Below the pieces are notes generated by a model, which was not told the DNA's origin, made no database searches, and saw only the letters and a program-made list of their open reading frames with translations. A stretch of 64,000 nt of DNA from Ectobius pallidus (taxonomy: Eukaryota; Arthropoda; Insecta; Blattodea; Ectobiidae), in assembly GCA_964059195.1 (NCBI GenBank), contig CAXKWD010000001.1, positions 155,112,532 to 155,176,531 on the forward strand, written 5' to 3'. Shown here in pieces: positions 1 to 11,394 of the stretch (position 1 is its first letter; every line of letters starts with the position of its first letter). The position numbers and the translations under genes are program-made.

Positions 1-1454
1 TACATTGTGCAGGAAGATTATATAAATAAGGAAGTGATTAGTAAATAGGAGTGATAATATCCTCGATATCAGAGATAATGTACTTTGCAGAAATGCGGAA
101 CAGTAATTGGCTGATATCAAACAAAATCTTACGTCTTATTGGCCCAGATCAAAAGAGTGGGCTTGACTGAAATAGCCCATGTAATTGGATTTTCACAAAG
201 TTTATCTTTATCTTTCACCTTCAATTAACTTATATCCCAGTCCTCGGCGGAATAAAATTCTGTGACGCTGTCTTTATAGTGGGCATTTAATTGTGTCCAG
301 TGTTATTTTTGTAAATGTCACACGTGTTTGTTACATTTCACAGAGCGGCAAACTGAAAAAGGTCATCCCCTGTAGATAAAACAGAAACAGCAAAAAGAGC
401 TAATTTGTTCCCCGTTACGTCATGATGAACTCTGCCTGCAAGTAGAAAAGAGAACTGCAAACAATTGAACTAGAAAGCAAAACAGTTTATATTTAATTGT
501 CATGCATGGGATAAAGATAATAGTCGTCACAATAATAGTAAGTCGCTGTACACAAACACCAGCTGACGCAAAGACGTATTAATTATTCTCTTCTCCCAAC
601 AATAAAAAAACAAAACAGAGAATTATAAACTAGAAGATTGTTTGAATTAACTAGCTATAATTGTGTATATTTTACGGTTATTAGAGATAATGTTTTCAAC
701 ATCGACATAAGGATCTGTCATATCATTATAGGCGAGGAAGTGTCATTATTGTCAGGCTTTCTGGATACGTTTTGCTACCCGACTTATACATTTCGCAAAT
801 AATCCTGTATTTAATATCTATATATTATATAGATATTTCATAATTCATATCATATATTTCATTTCATAATGTATATTTCATAATGCGTCCAAAGTAGTGT
901 ATATTTTGTGTATTTTATCGGAAATATTGACACTTGGAATTAGATTTCTCGATGTCATTTTAGTCGCGTATAGTATTGAGATCTACGAATCTGGACGACC
1001 TCGTTTTATCTCCGGTACCTGCTCAGATTTTATAAAGCTAAGTCTACTTGATGGTTTAATTGTTAGTATGATTTCCTTTACACATAATGTTCTAAGCTCA
1101 AACCTAGCGACAAATTGGCACTTTCCGGACAAAGAAACCCATGAAAAACTTTTCTCTGAAAATAAAATAAAATATGTGGGACAATGTCGTGACTTAACAG
1201 TACGTTAAAGCATTCCATACGTTACATTTAACGAGAGGTTTCCTCGACAAAATTACGAACCATTTCATCCCTAACTTATCCCTTCCTTGGTCCATGCATT
1301 GAACGATGAGATGATCATTCTTAAACAAGGTTTTAACGAAATATGGAAGCTGTAACATTAGTGGCTAAAAGGATGATTCGTTAGGGTGAGCCTTTAGGGG
1401 AAACTACTTCAGCTTCTATTCCCTCAATTACATAGACAGTGACACAGGGATAGA
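1..1454. other. No recognisable gene or repeat
   Basis: A+T-rich DNA without any recognised family. An open frame at 897-1208 (+, 103 codons) has no motif I recognise, and its composition is like the surrounding DNA. I treat it as chance. Confidence 0.5.
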
Positions 1455-1515
1455 CAGACAGATAGAAAGAACAAAAAGAAATTAAAGTGATAAGGGATGA
1501 AAAAAGGAAGAAGGA

Positions 1516-1546
<31 letters not shown>

Positions 1547-1690
1547 GTAAAGTGTAAATAGGAATATTAATAAAGAAAGAAAGAGGGATTCGAAGGAGAA
1601 CGAGAGAAATAAAAGGGAAGAAAAATGAAACTAAATAGAAGAGGGAGAAATAGAGATGAGATTAATATAGAAACAAACGAGATGTAAAAT
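1455..1690 (+). repeat. Purine-rich low-complexity tract with (AAAG)n core
   Basis: The plus strand is almost pure A/G through this stretch. An uninterrupted AAAG tandem array lies at about 1513-1547, and GAGAAA-type degenerate repeats continue to about 1690. This is simple sequence, with no associated element boundary seen. Confidence 0.85.
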
Positions 1691-2625
1691 AACCAACACA
1701 AATATAGGGAATATTGTGATCCACTTAGTGTGACTATACATTCTGAAAATGAACCACTTCATGGCCGTATGATTTGTCAGCTATGTATAAAGAAAGCCAC
1801 ATGTCAGCATATGAAACGAAAATTTTCGCACTCGCTGAGGGTAGAACGGTCATACATGATTCGTAAAAAATTAGTCGAGTGCCTGAAAAATTAAGTATAC
1901 ACTACAATGAAGAGTAAACAGGATTTACATTCATTCAAAAGAGCAGTTTGTAGAGGAAGGCATACGTCCGTTTTACGGCAGATTAACTCAAATGCAAATA
2001 ATTGATAACTTGTTGGGGTGGGGGATTTTGTTTGTCTGTTTGCTACTAGACTCTTCCTGCTTTATAAATATTTTAAAATGACGCAGCATGCCATGCCCTC
2101 TCTCCCTTTCTCTCAGTCACCCTCTGGACGTTTGTAGGATAAAAATTACAAACGTTCTGAAAGTTTTATTGTACATGGAGAGAACGCTAAATTCCCATAT
2201 ATGATGTAGGTATCAACATACAGCGAGTCTCCAATCCTTTTGTTTTGCGTACTTTCTGAATGTGCAGTGGACCGCAACAAATACGATTTGAAATTCCTTC
2301 AAGAGAGAATCCAAAATGAATACTTCACTTCAGAACGTCGAGATGTTGTATAAATTCACATTAGAATATATAACATTTTTTTACCTCTCTATGACTTTTT
2401 AACTCTTAAATTAATAACGTACCGTTTTAGATACAGCTGTGTGCACTGTGTCTGTTAAAAAAAATAAGGGAAAAAATTGGGAGATAATAAATTGCAGAAT
2501 TTTTTACAAGAAATATACAAGAGTCTAGGCCTAATGACTGTGAAAATTATTTTCTTTGTAGTATTTCATGTTATTTCCCATCATTTCATAAGAGACTTAA
2601 AACAAACTACTGTATCCCAAAAGTA
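1691..2625. other. No recognisable gene or repeat
   Basis: Featureless A+T-rich sequence. I see no open frame of note, no inverted ends and no pol III boxes. A TAGGCCTA octamer (see findings) lies at 2526-2533. Confidence 0.4.
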
Positions 2626-2732
2626 AGGTGACCATATTCGTGTGAGTCGGAAGCTGGGTCCAATTGAATAACTTCTCTCTACCCGGAATGCAATAATGAA
2701 CAAAGTAATAGTTCAACACTATTAAATACTAA

Positions 2733-2885
2733 CGATGATGATAATGATGATGATGATGATGCTGAGTGTTCTGCCCGAAGGCAGGTCTAGACCCGGGACG
2801 AAGCCGTGGGATGATGACCATGACTCGTTCGGGGTGATTCAGGCAAGGGTGATACCGCGGAGATTTGCGAATGCCTCTCGCGTAT
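2733..2885. repeat. (GAT)n microsatellite joined to a G+C-rich repeat scrap
   Basis: A GAT array (2733-2762) runs directly into a G+C-rich block containing GCTGAGTGTTCTGCCCGAAG and GGGGTGATTCAGGCAAGGGT. In arthropods a GAT array next to a 'ctgagtgttctgcc' motif resembles the 3' end of an RTE-type LINE on the minus strand. That resemblance is from memory and weak. The sharp G+C change against the flanks supports a foreign insert. Confidence 0.3.
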
Positions 2886-3513
2886 TAAATATTACGATTA
2901 ATTACTCAATATAACATAAACCTAATGTAAAACATGGGCATATTTACTCTATATTAACATACTTAGCGTGAGCACCACGTTTGCATCGGGTTCTATACAC
3001 AATTTTTAACACTCAGTTCTTCATGTCCCATACTTCTGTGGTGAATGAATTTCAATCAGGAGATGTTTGTTTCCCTTTGAGAAGTGACAGAATTTTTAAC
3101 AACTCCATTTCAAAAGAACTGTCACCATCAGTACTGCTTTCTAAGTGTTTACTTCCATTTGAGTTTTCCCAGCTGCCAATACCTTAACCATTAAACAAAA
3201 CACATGTCCAACTGCTGTATATGTACCAAAGAAGACACAAATTTTACAATCCTAGTAATATTTTCAAAGGTAGGCTATCTTGCTTAAATGTGAAGAGCTA
3301 GACATTTGCACCAACTTATAACATATTGAAAGCAAATTCGGCCAAGTTCTCAGTCTTGAACGCATCACCAAGTAGGCATGTGAACGCAATTCATAATATG
3401 GCGCGTTATGGTACGAGTTTTGAAGAAAATGAACTGAATTCATGACTGATATTGCTGGAAAAAGTTATATGTTGAAACTTCAAATGACGGGAATTTGATA
3501 TGATTTCTAAAAA

Positions 3514-3603
3514 CCGGAAAATTTAGGTGTCCCGGCAGAGCCCGATGGGGACAAAAGGATTCAAAAATAGAAACTTTTCCGGCCAAATCGGGACGATTGA
3601 TCA
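3514..3603 (-). mobile_element. Possible degenerate DNA-transposon end (CGTCCCG type)
   Basis: The block contains CCGGAAAATTTAGGTGTCCC, a GGGGAC motif and, at its right edge, GGCCAAATCGGGACGATTGA. Read from the right it gives a TCGTCCCGATTTGGCCGG terminus. A related but worn motif, GGTGACCATATTCGTG, lies at 2627 on the plus strand. The two could be the inverted ends of one old hAT-like element of about 980 bp, but I see no target duplication. The call rests on resemblance only. Confidence 0.25.
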
Positions 3604-4463
3604 ATTTACAATAGGATGCGTCATTGTTAAGGGTTAAACCCGCTAATTTTCATCACACTTTCTAGCAGAATGACATCCGATTACTGCACTTGTAGCTAAC
3701 ACATTTAATTTCTTACGTAGCAATTAATTTTCCCCTAACATACTACAGCATACGTCTACTTCCTGTTAGTATCCCCTATCCTTGAGTTAATGTTGTGGTG
3801 ATTGCTATGGATACTCCCACCATTTTATTACTCCCCCAAGAATACTTTCAAGTCGGCGCCCAATATTTTTCAGTTCAGTGTAGCTTTGCCGACTTCAAAG
3901 AAATGTCTGTAGACATAAATAAATTCGCTGCTTTTAAAATAATTTTATAATTTAATCAAGAACTTGCAGAATTTTCAAGAAGTATAGGCGAATGACCAAT
4001 TAAATTGTTTTTAAGCATAGTGTCTAATCATTTTAGACCCCATGAGCTAATGACACGTATTATTACCAATTACCGGTTAAAAAAGGATAACAATATTCCA
4101 TTTGAGGTTTAATTTTAATATACGATGTTCCAAATTCTTTAGATCAAAGTAAAACTTTTGTATTAATTTCAAGCCACAGCCAGAACTAGGACAGGAATAT
4201 ACCATATACGCTCCGACTATGGAGAGCAAGGTACTTTCTGCCTCCAACACTTAAGTTCTTATCACATAAGGTCTTTGTACGACTATGAAAAATCAAATTC
4301 TTACCCCCCAACAATATTATCCAGTAGTGCGCCTCTGCCTGCAGACCTATATAAGGTGTATTTGCGTTTTTAAGGAAATATATACTCATTAACCAGAATT
4401 AAGTTTAGAAAATGCACTGAAAGGGAAGGTCCATCGAGGTTAGATATTTCTAAGAGTTGCTTG
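3604..4463. other. No recognisable gene or repeat
   Basis: A+T-rich DNA. A minus-strand frame at 4186-4389 (67 codons) has no recognisable motif and is probably chance. Confidence 0.4.
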
Positions 4464-4563
4464 TACGAGGGCCGTCCACAAAGTAAGTTTTCCTAGGGCC
4501 GTTTACAAAAAAAAAAAAAAAAAAATTTATGGAAATATTTATTGAAACAGATATAGCAAGTGT

Positions 4564-4790
4564 TCAGCTATTTTTCAACATATTCGCTACACAGGAATTG
4601 AGATATTTGTCATACCGTGGGACCAACTTTTGAACACTTGTGTCGCAGAAGTCTTCCGCCTGGCATTTAAACCACTGTGTGACAATCATCTTCGGTTCTC
4701 TGTCTTTTATTGATGTGTAGGAAAAGATGGAAATCACTGAGAGCGAGGTCCGGGCTGAATGCTGAAACATATTTTAGCCGAACTTCTGCA
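4564..4790 (-). pseudogene. Mariner transposase C-terminal remnant (left arm, copy 1)
   Basis: This is the minus-strand reading of the left palindrome arm. Residues of the mariner C-terminus are visible: the WFK segment, then a VQKLVPRYDKY segment matching the family pattern (K-x-L-V-x-R-W-D-K-C). The tryptophan and cysteine of that pattern are replaced here (RYDKY). The region that would hold the last catalytic aspartate (the family's SPDLAPSD block) is eroded near the centre. Only about 70 codons stay open, the upstream two thirds of the gene are absent, and it cannot encode an active transposase. Confidence 0.7.
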
Positions 4791-5060
4791 GGAGACTTGC
4801 AGAGAGGTGTGGAAGCCTCCACCCTACAGCTCGGACCGCACACCCAGAGATTTTATATCTTTTCCTACTCGTCAAGAAAAATGACAGGGAATGGTAGAGA
4901 CTGATAGAGAAACGGAGGAGGTTATCATACATTAGTTCAAATCCCAGGCGGCAGACTTCTATGGCACATGTATTCATAATTTTGTCCCACGTTATGACAA
5001 ATATCTCAATTCCGGTGGCAAATATGTTTAAAAATAGCTGAACACTTGCTGTATCTGTTA
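4791..5060 (+). pseudogene. Mariner transposase C-terminal remnant (right arm, copy 1)
   Basis: The plus-strand partner of the left arm. It carries the eroded remains of the block around the last catalytic aspartate (4805-4860) and then the C-terminal coding segment: a VPRYDKYLNSGG-like reading near 4985-5020, followed by a stop. Frames are interrupted several times. It is collinear with the right arm of the second element at 50.8-51.1 kb. Confidence 0.6.
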
Positions 5061-5138
5061 CAATAAATGTTTACATTAAATTGTGTTTTGTATCCATTAA
5101 TGGCATGTGGGAAATTTACTTTATGGACGGGCCTCGTA

Positions 5139-6075
5139 ATAGAAATGCGGTGTTCGTTTCCCTGAGAAGTCATTTGCTGTAGTAGAGGGTTAAAGTACTC
5201 CGCGTACGCACTGCTGGTTCGGTTACAATAGAGAGAAAAAATATACGATGAAGAATATATCCATGAATACTGGAACATAATAATTTAGTCCTTTATAAGC
5301 CCCTCCGATCTGACCCTTTATCGGAATTCCCTGACCTCATCTTTTAGCGATGTTTTATGAATAATGATGGAGGATGGTTTTAACAATGCTAATCCCGTAT
5401 ATATTTACAACTTCCCATTTGTTTGCACTTGAACCGATTGTTTGCAGTAAATTGTAATCAGCACAATTATTAGAATAAAGCTGTGCTTGGTTTAATGACG
5501 CGTTGGCATGGCAACCAGCTGTGCTCGTCACTTCTATTGTTCCAAAACATGTTCACTTGTTCGCCAGTTTTCGGCTGGTTATTGTTGTTTGAAACGGAAT
5601 ATCAATAGCAACAAGTTCGGATAACATTGTTATATAATATAACAACATTGAGTTAATACCAACTTTCATACTAAATGTGGTGGAAATACAGTATAATATG
5701 TTTAATACATTATGCCATGACTCAGATTTCAATAATATGTATTATGTATGTAGCTTGAACATGAATATTTCACGTTTCAATTTTTTACAAAGAAAATTAC
5801 GAATTTGATTGCACATTATATCAAAATATCCATCGTGGAGAGTGTTGATTTCTGTCAAGTATTATCATCACATGTTCCCCTTCTACTCAGCTATGAAACC
5901 TGAAAGTGGAAAAACTAGTTTCACTTAAATTGCTTTGTGTAAATAATTTGATACACTCAAGCACTTTTTTATTTCCTCTGCCCGTACCATAGGAGCTATA
6001 GGTAGAGGAAATATTGTGTTCGACTCCGAAATTCGAAGTCGAGGTTCTAACATAAATGCAGGATTTGAGGTTTCT
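5139..6075. other. No recognisable gene or repeat
   Basis: A+T-rich DNA with no element ends that I can define. A short G+C-richer patch at 6000-6050 contains GTTCGACTCC, which resembles a pol III B box, but there is no matching A box. Confidence 0.35.
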
Positions 6076-6079
6076 TTAA

Positions 6080-6425
6080 TCCATTCTTTTCAGAAACATG
6101 TCTGTGTGTGTGTGTGCCTATGAACAGCCTAGCTCGTATAAAAACAAAATAAAATTTGGGTTAGGTATCTTCTGGGGATGAGACTAACATTAGCGATTAC
6201 TTTCTCTAACTTTTAATTCCACTTCACTTGAAGAAAATTTTGTTTTCCGCGATTTTAGCAAGAATAATTATAACGATTTTTTTAAAATTTGTTCATGAGG
6301 TGCTTAAATTAAGAGATAAAACTTTTATTTGAAGCATTTTTTCTTAAAAATTCTCTGAAGGGTAGTTATAAGCCACCCACTATTTTCAGAAACTCAGTCT
6401 TGCCTTTGCATCAGGTGAAACAACT
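6080..6425 (+). repeat. Interspersed repeat A, copy 1
   Basis: This is one of three copies of an unnamed repeat in the window; the others are at 62437-62705 (minus) and 63440-63885 (plus). The shared landmarks, in order, are TTCAGAAACATGT, a GT-rich patch, a GAAGAAAATTTT segment, GAGGTGCTTAAATTAAGAG, and AAGGGTAGTTATAAGCCACC. The copies differ by many substitutions and indels. No terminal repeats or coding frame were found, so the class is unknown. Confidence 0.6.
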
Positions 6426-7682
6426 AAATATGCACTTTTGTTTTTTTTAATTCCATTATATGCAAGATATATTATATTGTACGCTACATTATGCATTATA
6501 ATATGTTACACTAGAAGCCTAAACTTTTAATTGGGTAGAGGAAGTTATGTATATCACATCATTTTTGTTTGTTCGCGATTATTTTCGCAAAACCCTTCAT
6601 TATTTCAAATAAGAATCAGGTAAACTGATGTAAGAAAGTGCCAGAATGCTTTTGTTTAATCAGTGATAATTGCAACTATGCAGAAAATAACTTATTTTTT
6701 TAATCAATGTCCGAGTTAAGCTATTCATTAAGCAGGGCTTACGGAAGAACAAAGGTCTAGTTTGATAATCATATGTGAAGGAATATATGGGTAGTGTTAT
6801 TTGTCATAGCTAACTGTATTGCAGACAGACATTTTCCCATCCCGCACACAATCTCAAAGTACCATACTTGCACTTAATAAGAATTTTATAGAACTGTGAA
6901 TGTGAAAATGATAACATAAATATTGACACTGAGAGTTCACTCTTACATGAAGCTTTTTTTAAGGGGAAACAGAATTGGTTTTTGGACGAAAATTATGATT
7001 TTATTTTTATTGTTGTATTTTAATCTCTGGAGTATCCTCTTTAAAATTATGTAACACACATAATGTACTTTAATTTTTTCCATGCTATTTTTTATTTTAT
7101 GAGAAGATCCAGACTATGGACCACGTTCCATAACTGTTCCATACTAACTGTTCCATAAATTGGAACTATTATGTAGAAAATACTAACATTTCAAAGAAAT
7201 GAGGTCATTACATTTGAAAGGTAAGTCGAATACTCATTACTTGTAAACAATGCTTTCAACACGGGAAAATAAAATATCTGAGAGACTGCAATGTGACGCA
7301 GCTGGGAATCCCATTTCGGAAATAATTTCCCAGAAGCTTTCCTTAAAGGATTTCAAGTATATAAGAAGAGATTTATGTGCTATTAGAGCATTTTTAAAAG
7401 TCCAATAAAATTGGTGTCAGAAGAGGAGATCTCGCTGTAAAGAAACACGGTCTGGACATATATCTCCGATTCTTTTCCGAACTCATTGAACCGGCAATGA
7501 AATATGTTGCTGCAAAGTTTCGAGTGGAATGCGAAGGTGCAAGTGTTCCTAGCATTCCAACGTGCGATTGCATCGATTGGAATAAGCATTAAAAGTACTC
7601 GGCTTCAGACTATGTAGTCTACATTTCAATATCTACATAACTTAACACAAGAAAACAGGGTGAAAATGTAATTTCCAATTAA
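6426..7682. other. No recognisable gene or repeat
   Basis: A+T-rich DNA. A short local repeat of TGTTCCATA occurs at 7126-7157. A minus-strand frame at 7383-7589 has no recognisable motif. Confidence 0.4.
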
Positions 7683-8231
7683 GATCAACATCTTAAATGG
7701 TCTCACCATGTTAACTACATCTGTAATAGACTACGCAGAACAATTCATAAATTTGTCATTTTACGCCACTGTATGCCCATTACTGTTTTACGTTCCGTTT
7801 ATCTAGCACTTTTCCAGTCCATTATTCAATATGGCATTCTCGCCTGGGGAGGATTAGCGAAAACTACCCTTAAGCCCCTCTGCCTTTTACAAAAAAGAAT
7901 AATAAAAATCTGTCTAAGAAAACACATTGATTACCCAACTAGCCTAATATTTTCGGAATTTAATGTTTTAAGTTTGGACCAAATTTACAAATTTTCTATA
8001 TTAAAATATTTTCACAAACATCGTATAAAATACTCTTCCAGTGAACATATCTACAAAACTAGACGAAATACTAATTTACTCCTATTAGAACCCAAATGTC
8101 TCACATCGGCAGGATTAAAGCATAGCATTAATTTTGGACCGCGCTTCTATAACTCAATTATCAGAAAATATCCTGATCTCTCAGCATACTCCACTGTTAA
8201 ATTTAATAGATATGTAAAGAATTTTTTGTAA
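7683..8231 (+). pseudogene. Non-LTR retrotransposon RT, C-terminal part
   Basis: An open frame of 183 codons begins directly after an in-frame stop at 7680-7682 and has no 5' part; the first ATG is at 7773. The translation starts with DQHLKWSHHVNYIC (the segment that follows the RT domain), then LALFQSIIQYGILAWGG, the conserved motif after the reverse-transcriptase thumb in CR1/Jockey/L2-type LINEs, then LLQKRIIKICL. It ends at TAA, where the LINE 3'UTR begins. The RT catalytic box and endonuclease are absent, which is the usual result of 5' truncation at insertion. The frame is intact to its natural stop, so the insertion is fairly young. It could be called an ORF, but with no RT core it has no expected activity. 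Confidence 0.85.
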
Positions 8232-8626
8232 TTTTTTAGCTTTTAAGTAATTTTTGTTTCACTCCTTTTATGTATTTACGTTTTTATGTTTAATGTTTTT
8301 TAACTTTCTTTTTTTTAGTTAAGCACATTATACACTCTATTTCTTTGTCTCTCCTCTTTCTTCACTTTGATATTTTTGAAACGGCACCCGAGCACGAGCA
8401 GTCTTGCTCATTCGGGTGTATTACTAAATGTAATACTTCTTGTGAAGATATAGCCTATATTTCTTTTCCTCTTTTTAAATAGTTGTAGTTAATTTTGAAT
8501 TTTGAAAATTGTTTTATTTTACTTGTATAAATATGTATTTGTACTTGTATTTGTTTTTGCAATTCTATGTAATAATGTAATATTGTAATGTAATAAATAA
8601 TAAATAAATAATAAATAAATAAATAA
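8232..8626 (+). mobile_element. LINE 3'UTR with hairpin and (AAAT)n tail
   Basis: The 3'UTR of the truncated LINE starting at 7683. A hairpin lies at 8387-8420 (CCCGAGCA ... GCTCATTCGGG), and the element ends in an AATA/AAAT tandem tail at about 8591-8626. The same arrangement (GAGC...GCTC hairpin, then an AAAT tail) recurs in the LINE ends near 31.4 kb and 45.2 kb. I could not define a target duplication. Confidence 0.75.
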
Positions 8627-8879
8627 GTGAATTCCGAGAGCGAAATCAAAGTTTTATGTACAATATCTGTGTTATATTAGTTTTCCACCTATGCTCTATT
8701 ACAACATATTAAATATACAACCTAATCTAAAAGATATCTAATATAATATTACATTACACGTGACATAAGTTACTAGTCTAGAATATTAACTCACAGACAT
8801 ACAATAAATTCACTGTGAATCACTGTTACAATGTCTAAAAGCTGTTAAAAAGGTGACCTTAAAATCCATCAAAATGTAT

Positions 8880-9091
8880 GTCCCATAACGTGGATGTTTT
8901 CTTTATTTTCAAGACGCGTTTTGGCGTTAATTTGCCATCTTCAGGTAATTTTTCATCGTGTATGGAGATAATGTATCATGTCGTATGTTGCATGATCATT
9001 CTTGTCTTGCCAGACATACGCATAGGACATATACTTTTCCCCTATTTAACATTTTTAAAACAGTTTAAGGTTGTGTATATATACGGGTGTG

Positions 9092-9143
<52 letters not shown>

Positions 9144-9252
9144 AATTGAGCATAGTTGAAAACCTATTTTAACAGACACATATATATATACACACACACA
9201 CACACACGCCAAAACGCGTCGTGAAAATGAAGAAAACAACCACGTTTTAGCA
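8880..9252. mobile_element. Inverted-repeat element with hammerhead-like core
   Basis: The left arm (about 8886-8925) contains AACGTGGATGTTTTCTTTAT and AAGACGCGTTTTGGCG. The right arm (about 9208-9250) is its inverted copy with few changes. Read on the minus strand, the left arm gives CTGAAGA at 8944-8938, a GGC...GCC stem, AAAA in place of GAAA, then AACGCG and later CACGTT, which can pair. This is the layout of a hammerhead ribozyme core with one key base changed. The right arm keeps only the part from GCC onward, the rest being replaced by (AT)n and (CA)n. Penelope-like retroelements carry hammerhead motifs in terminal repeats that can be inverted; assignment to that group is inference. 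Confidence 0.5.
9095..9208. repeat. (AT)n and (AC)n microsatellites
   Basis: An AT array at about 9096-9138 and an AC array at about 9190-9207 lie between the arms of the inverted-repeat element. The open frames crossing them (runs of YIYIYI) are artefacts of the repeat. Confidence 0.9.
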
Positions 9253-9259
9253 TAGGACA

Positions 9260-10900
9260 TATATATATATTACATCATTTTGAAATTTGCAATTGCATTT
9301 CATGGCCGAAAACAACATTACTTCATACTATAGTAACTACGGTATGGGAAAAAAGTGAACTATAAGTATTATCATGTTCACCAGTTCACAACTAAGTGCA
9401 AAGAAGTGTAGCACGTTGGCCTATGTGTTTAATTTACAATATAAAGATTCCTCATTTTTATATTCATAAAATTCTACTTGGTGGATTTTATTCCACAATT
9501 ACGTAATATTATACAGTGATACTGCGTATGAACATATTTAACTGAAAACGTAAATCGTTAATGGGGTCATTAAAATTTCATCAGTAATTACTAACATTCC
9601 CAGGAGGAATCTCTGAGCGATCCCGACCTGTCTGCCCCAACCTACCTCTTCAACTCATTTAACATTATCTGAATATAATTACAGGCGTGCAAAATGTACG
9701 TAGTCGCTGAATAATTTATTTGCTTGAATTAAAAACACACACCTAGCAGTTTTGAAGACCATGCAATATAATAGTGGATAACGTAGAAATGACACACCTG
9801 AAGAAAAAATAGATTCATGTTTAATTTCATTCCTTGTTCGGTCATCACAAAGTTTAAAATAGATTAGAAAATAGGTGTTCATTTATATCTAACGTCTTGT
9901 ATGTTTTGTTGTTGTAATTATTATTAAATGGGCGTTGTGTACTGCTTTTTAGGCCTGTTAGTATCATCGACGGTGTAACGAAGTTTTGTCACGCAAAATT
10001 TGTTTTATATGGCCGTATTTACGTACTCATTAATGCCGTCGACCTGTTCTTGGTGTCTTAACTAATTAACTAACTCACTGACAGGCGCGGTTGGTTGAAG
10101 CACTATGCTACAAACCAGAAGAAACTCTTTACACTCTTTAAACTCTATCCTTCCAGTTGTGCCTAGTTTTTCTTATGGGCTTTTATCTTCTTTTACCTTT
10201 CTTCTTATGTTTTCCTATGCTATCTTTTCCATTCGAACCACGAGATCTGCCCATCTAAATATCGCGTAACTATTGGAGAATGAAGTGGATGGCATAAAAG
10301 TCGAGTTTCGTCCTTTGTCTTACAACTCGCTTAGGGTACAATATCTTTGTTCTCGACACGCCTACTACAGTATATAATGCATTGAGCCTATAATGGCATT
10401 TACTAAGATTTGAGTATGTGCATCTTTATAAAACGAGCAAAGCTAGTTTCATAATTTTCGTACGAGTATCTTAATTACCATTAGGCCTATAGACAAGTTC
10501 CATACGCCTGTTTTTGTTGGACTATTCCCCTCATACCAATATTGACCAATACCGTTTAGCAATTCCTCGGATATAGACTAATCACGGCCGTTTATCTTAT
10601 AATATTCTGGTAGGAATAGCGAGGATGGCATTTTATCGGGTAGAACCGTCTGCTCGTTACTGGACACGAAAGCATCAGTGTGCAGTGATTAATACGTCAT
10701 ATGTTGCCATTAAACAGCATGAAAACAGATTATTTTATACAACATAACTTGTTTGGAAATTAAAATAATATAAATGTACAGCGATTAAAAGCGCAATTTC
10801 AATTCGGTGCAAGCCAGTTCGTGTGCTTTTATTCTGTTCTGCTGTTAGCTTACCTGAATGAAGTTAACTATGTCTTATGTGCAAAATTGGTGTACCGATC
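9260..10900. other. No recognisable gene or repeat
   Basis: A+T-rich DNA with no element ends or convincing coding frames. A TAGGCCTA octamer is at 10482-10489. Confidence 0.35.
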
Positions 10901-10904
10901 ACAG

Positions 10905-10964
10905 CATGGACATGGTAACTCGAATCGTAGCACTGGTTGCAACATGGACATGGTAACTCGAATC
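10905..10964. repeat. Local direct duplication
   Basis: A 22-bp sequence starting CATGGACATGGTAACTCG occurs at 10905-10926 and again, exactly, at 10943-10964, 38 bp apart. This is probably a simple tandem duplication. Confidence 0.8.
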
Positions 10965-11390
10965 AATTCATGAATGGCTGATTCATGGTATGCCGTGATC
11001 TCGTAGCAGTTAATTTTGTTTTTATACAACAAAGCACGAAAGTAATTATGATTTCTATAATCCGTTACATTTTAATTCATGGAATAGTCTGAATGAATAC
11101 AACTCGAATTGACGAGTTTCATCAGATAAATTCGCTCCTGCTGCTCAGTCGCGAATCTATCGATAAACTCGTCAACTCTCGTGGAATTACCTATGATAAT
11201 AATGAAATGTTTCAGTTTTGGGAATTTAGATTCACTCAAACAAACTGCGACGGCTGCCCTTGGAAATCAAATTTTCCCGTAGTTCTTGCCTTCTGCGACA
11301 GAAGTTAGCTCATGGCATCTAGTGAAGTAGAAGCTTCTTCTCGCCAAGCAAGCGCTCCTCGAGAAACAAGACGAAGACGGAAATTAAACA
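10965..11390. other. No recognisable gene
   Basis: A 71-codon plus-strand frame at 11093-11308 has no motif I recognise. Nothing else is visible. Confidence 0.3.
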
Positions 11391-11394
11391 CCAT

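Larger units (their letters stand above)
4464..5138. mobile_element. Palindromic mariner-derived foldback element, copy 1
   Basis: The element is 675 bp including flanking TA dinucleotides at 4464-4465 and 5137-5138. Both ends carry the same terminal motif in inverted orientation: left CGAGGGCCGTCCACAAAGTA, right (reverse complement) CGAGGCCCGTCCATAAAGTA. The whole left half (about 4466-4785) is an inverted copy of the right half (about 4800-5136). Each half is the 3' end of a mariner transposase gene pointing outward. The left half on the minus strand reads ...FVTQWFK-type then ...FCDTSVQKLVPRYDKYLNS, typical of a mariner C-terminus. The centre carries GCCGAACTTCTGCAG, found at the same place in the copy at 50.5 kb. 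A run of A (about 4507-4525) lies in the left arm. It encodes no catalytic core and can only move in trans, if at all. Confidence 0.85.

Noticed and set aside
897..1208. 103-codon plus-strand frame as a gene
   Set aside because: No motif, no homologous copy in the window, and composition like the background.
10560..10640. Possible element boundary near ATATTCTGGTAGGAATAG
   Set aside because: No inverted partner or duplication found.
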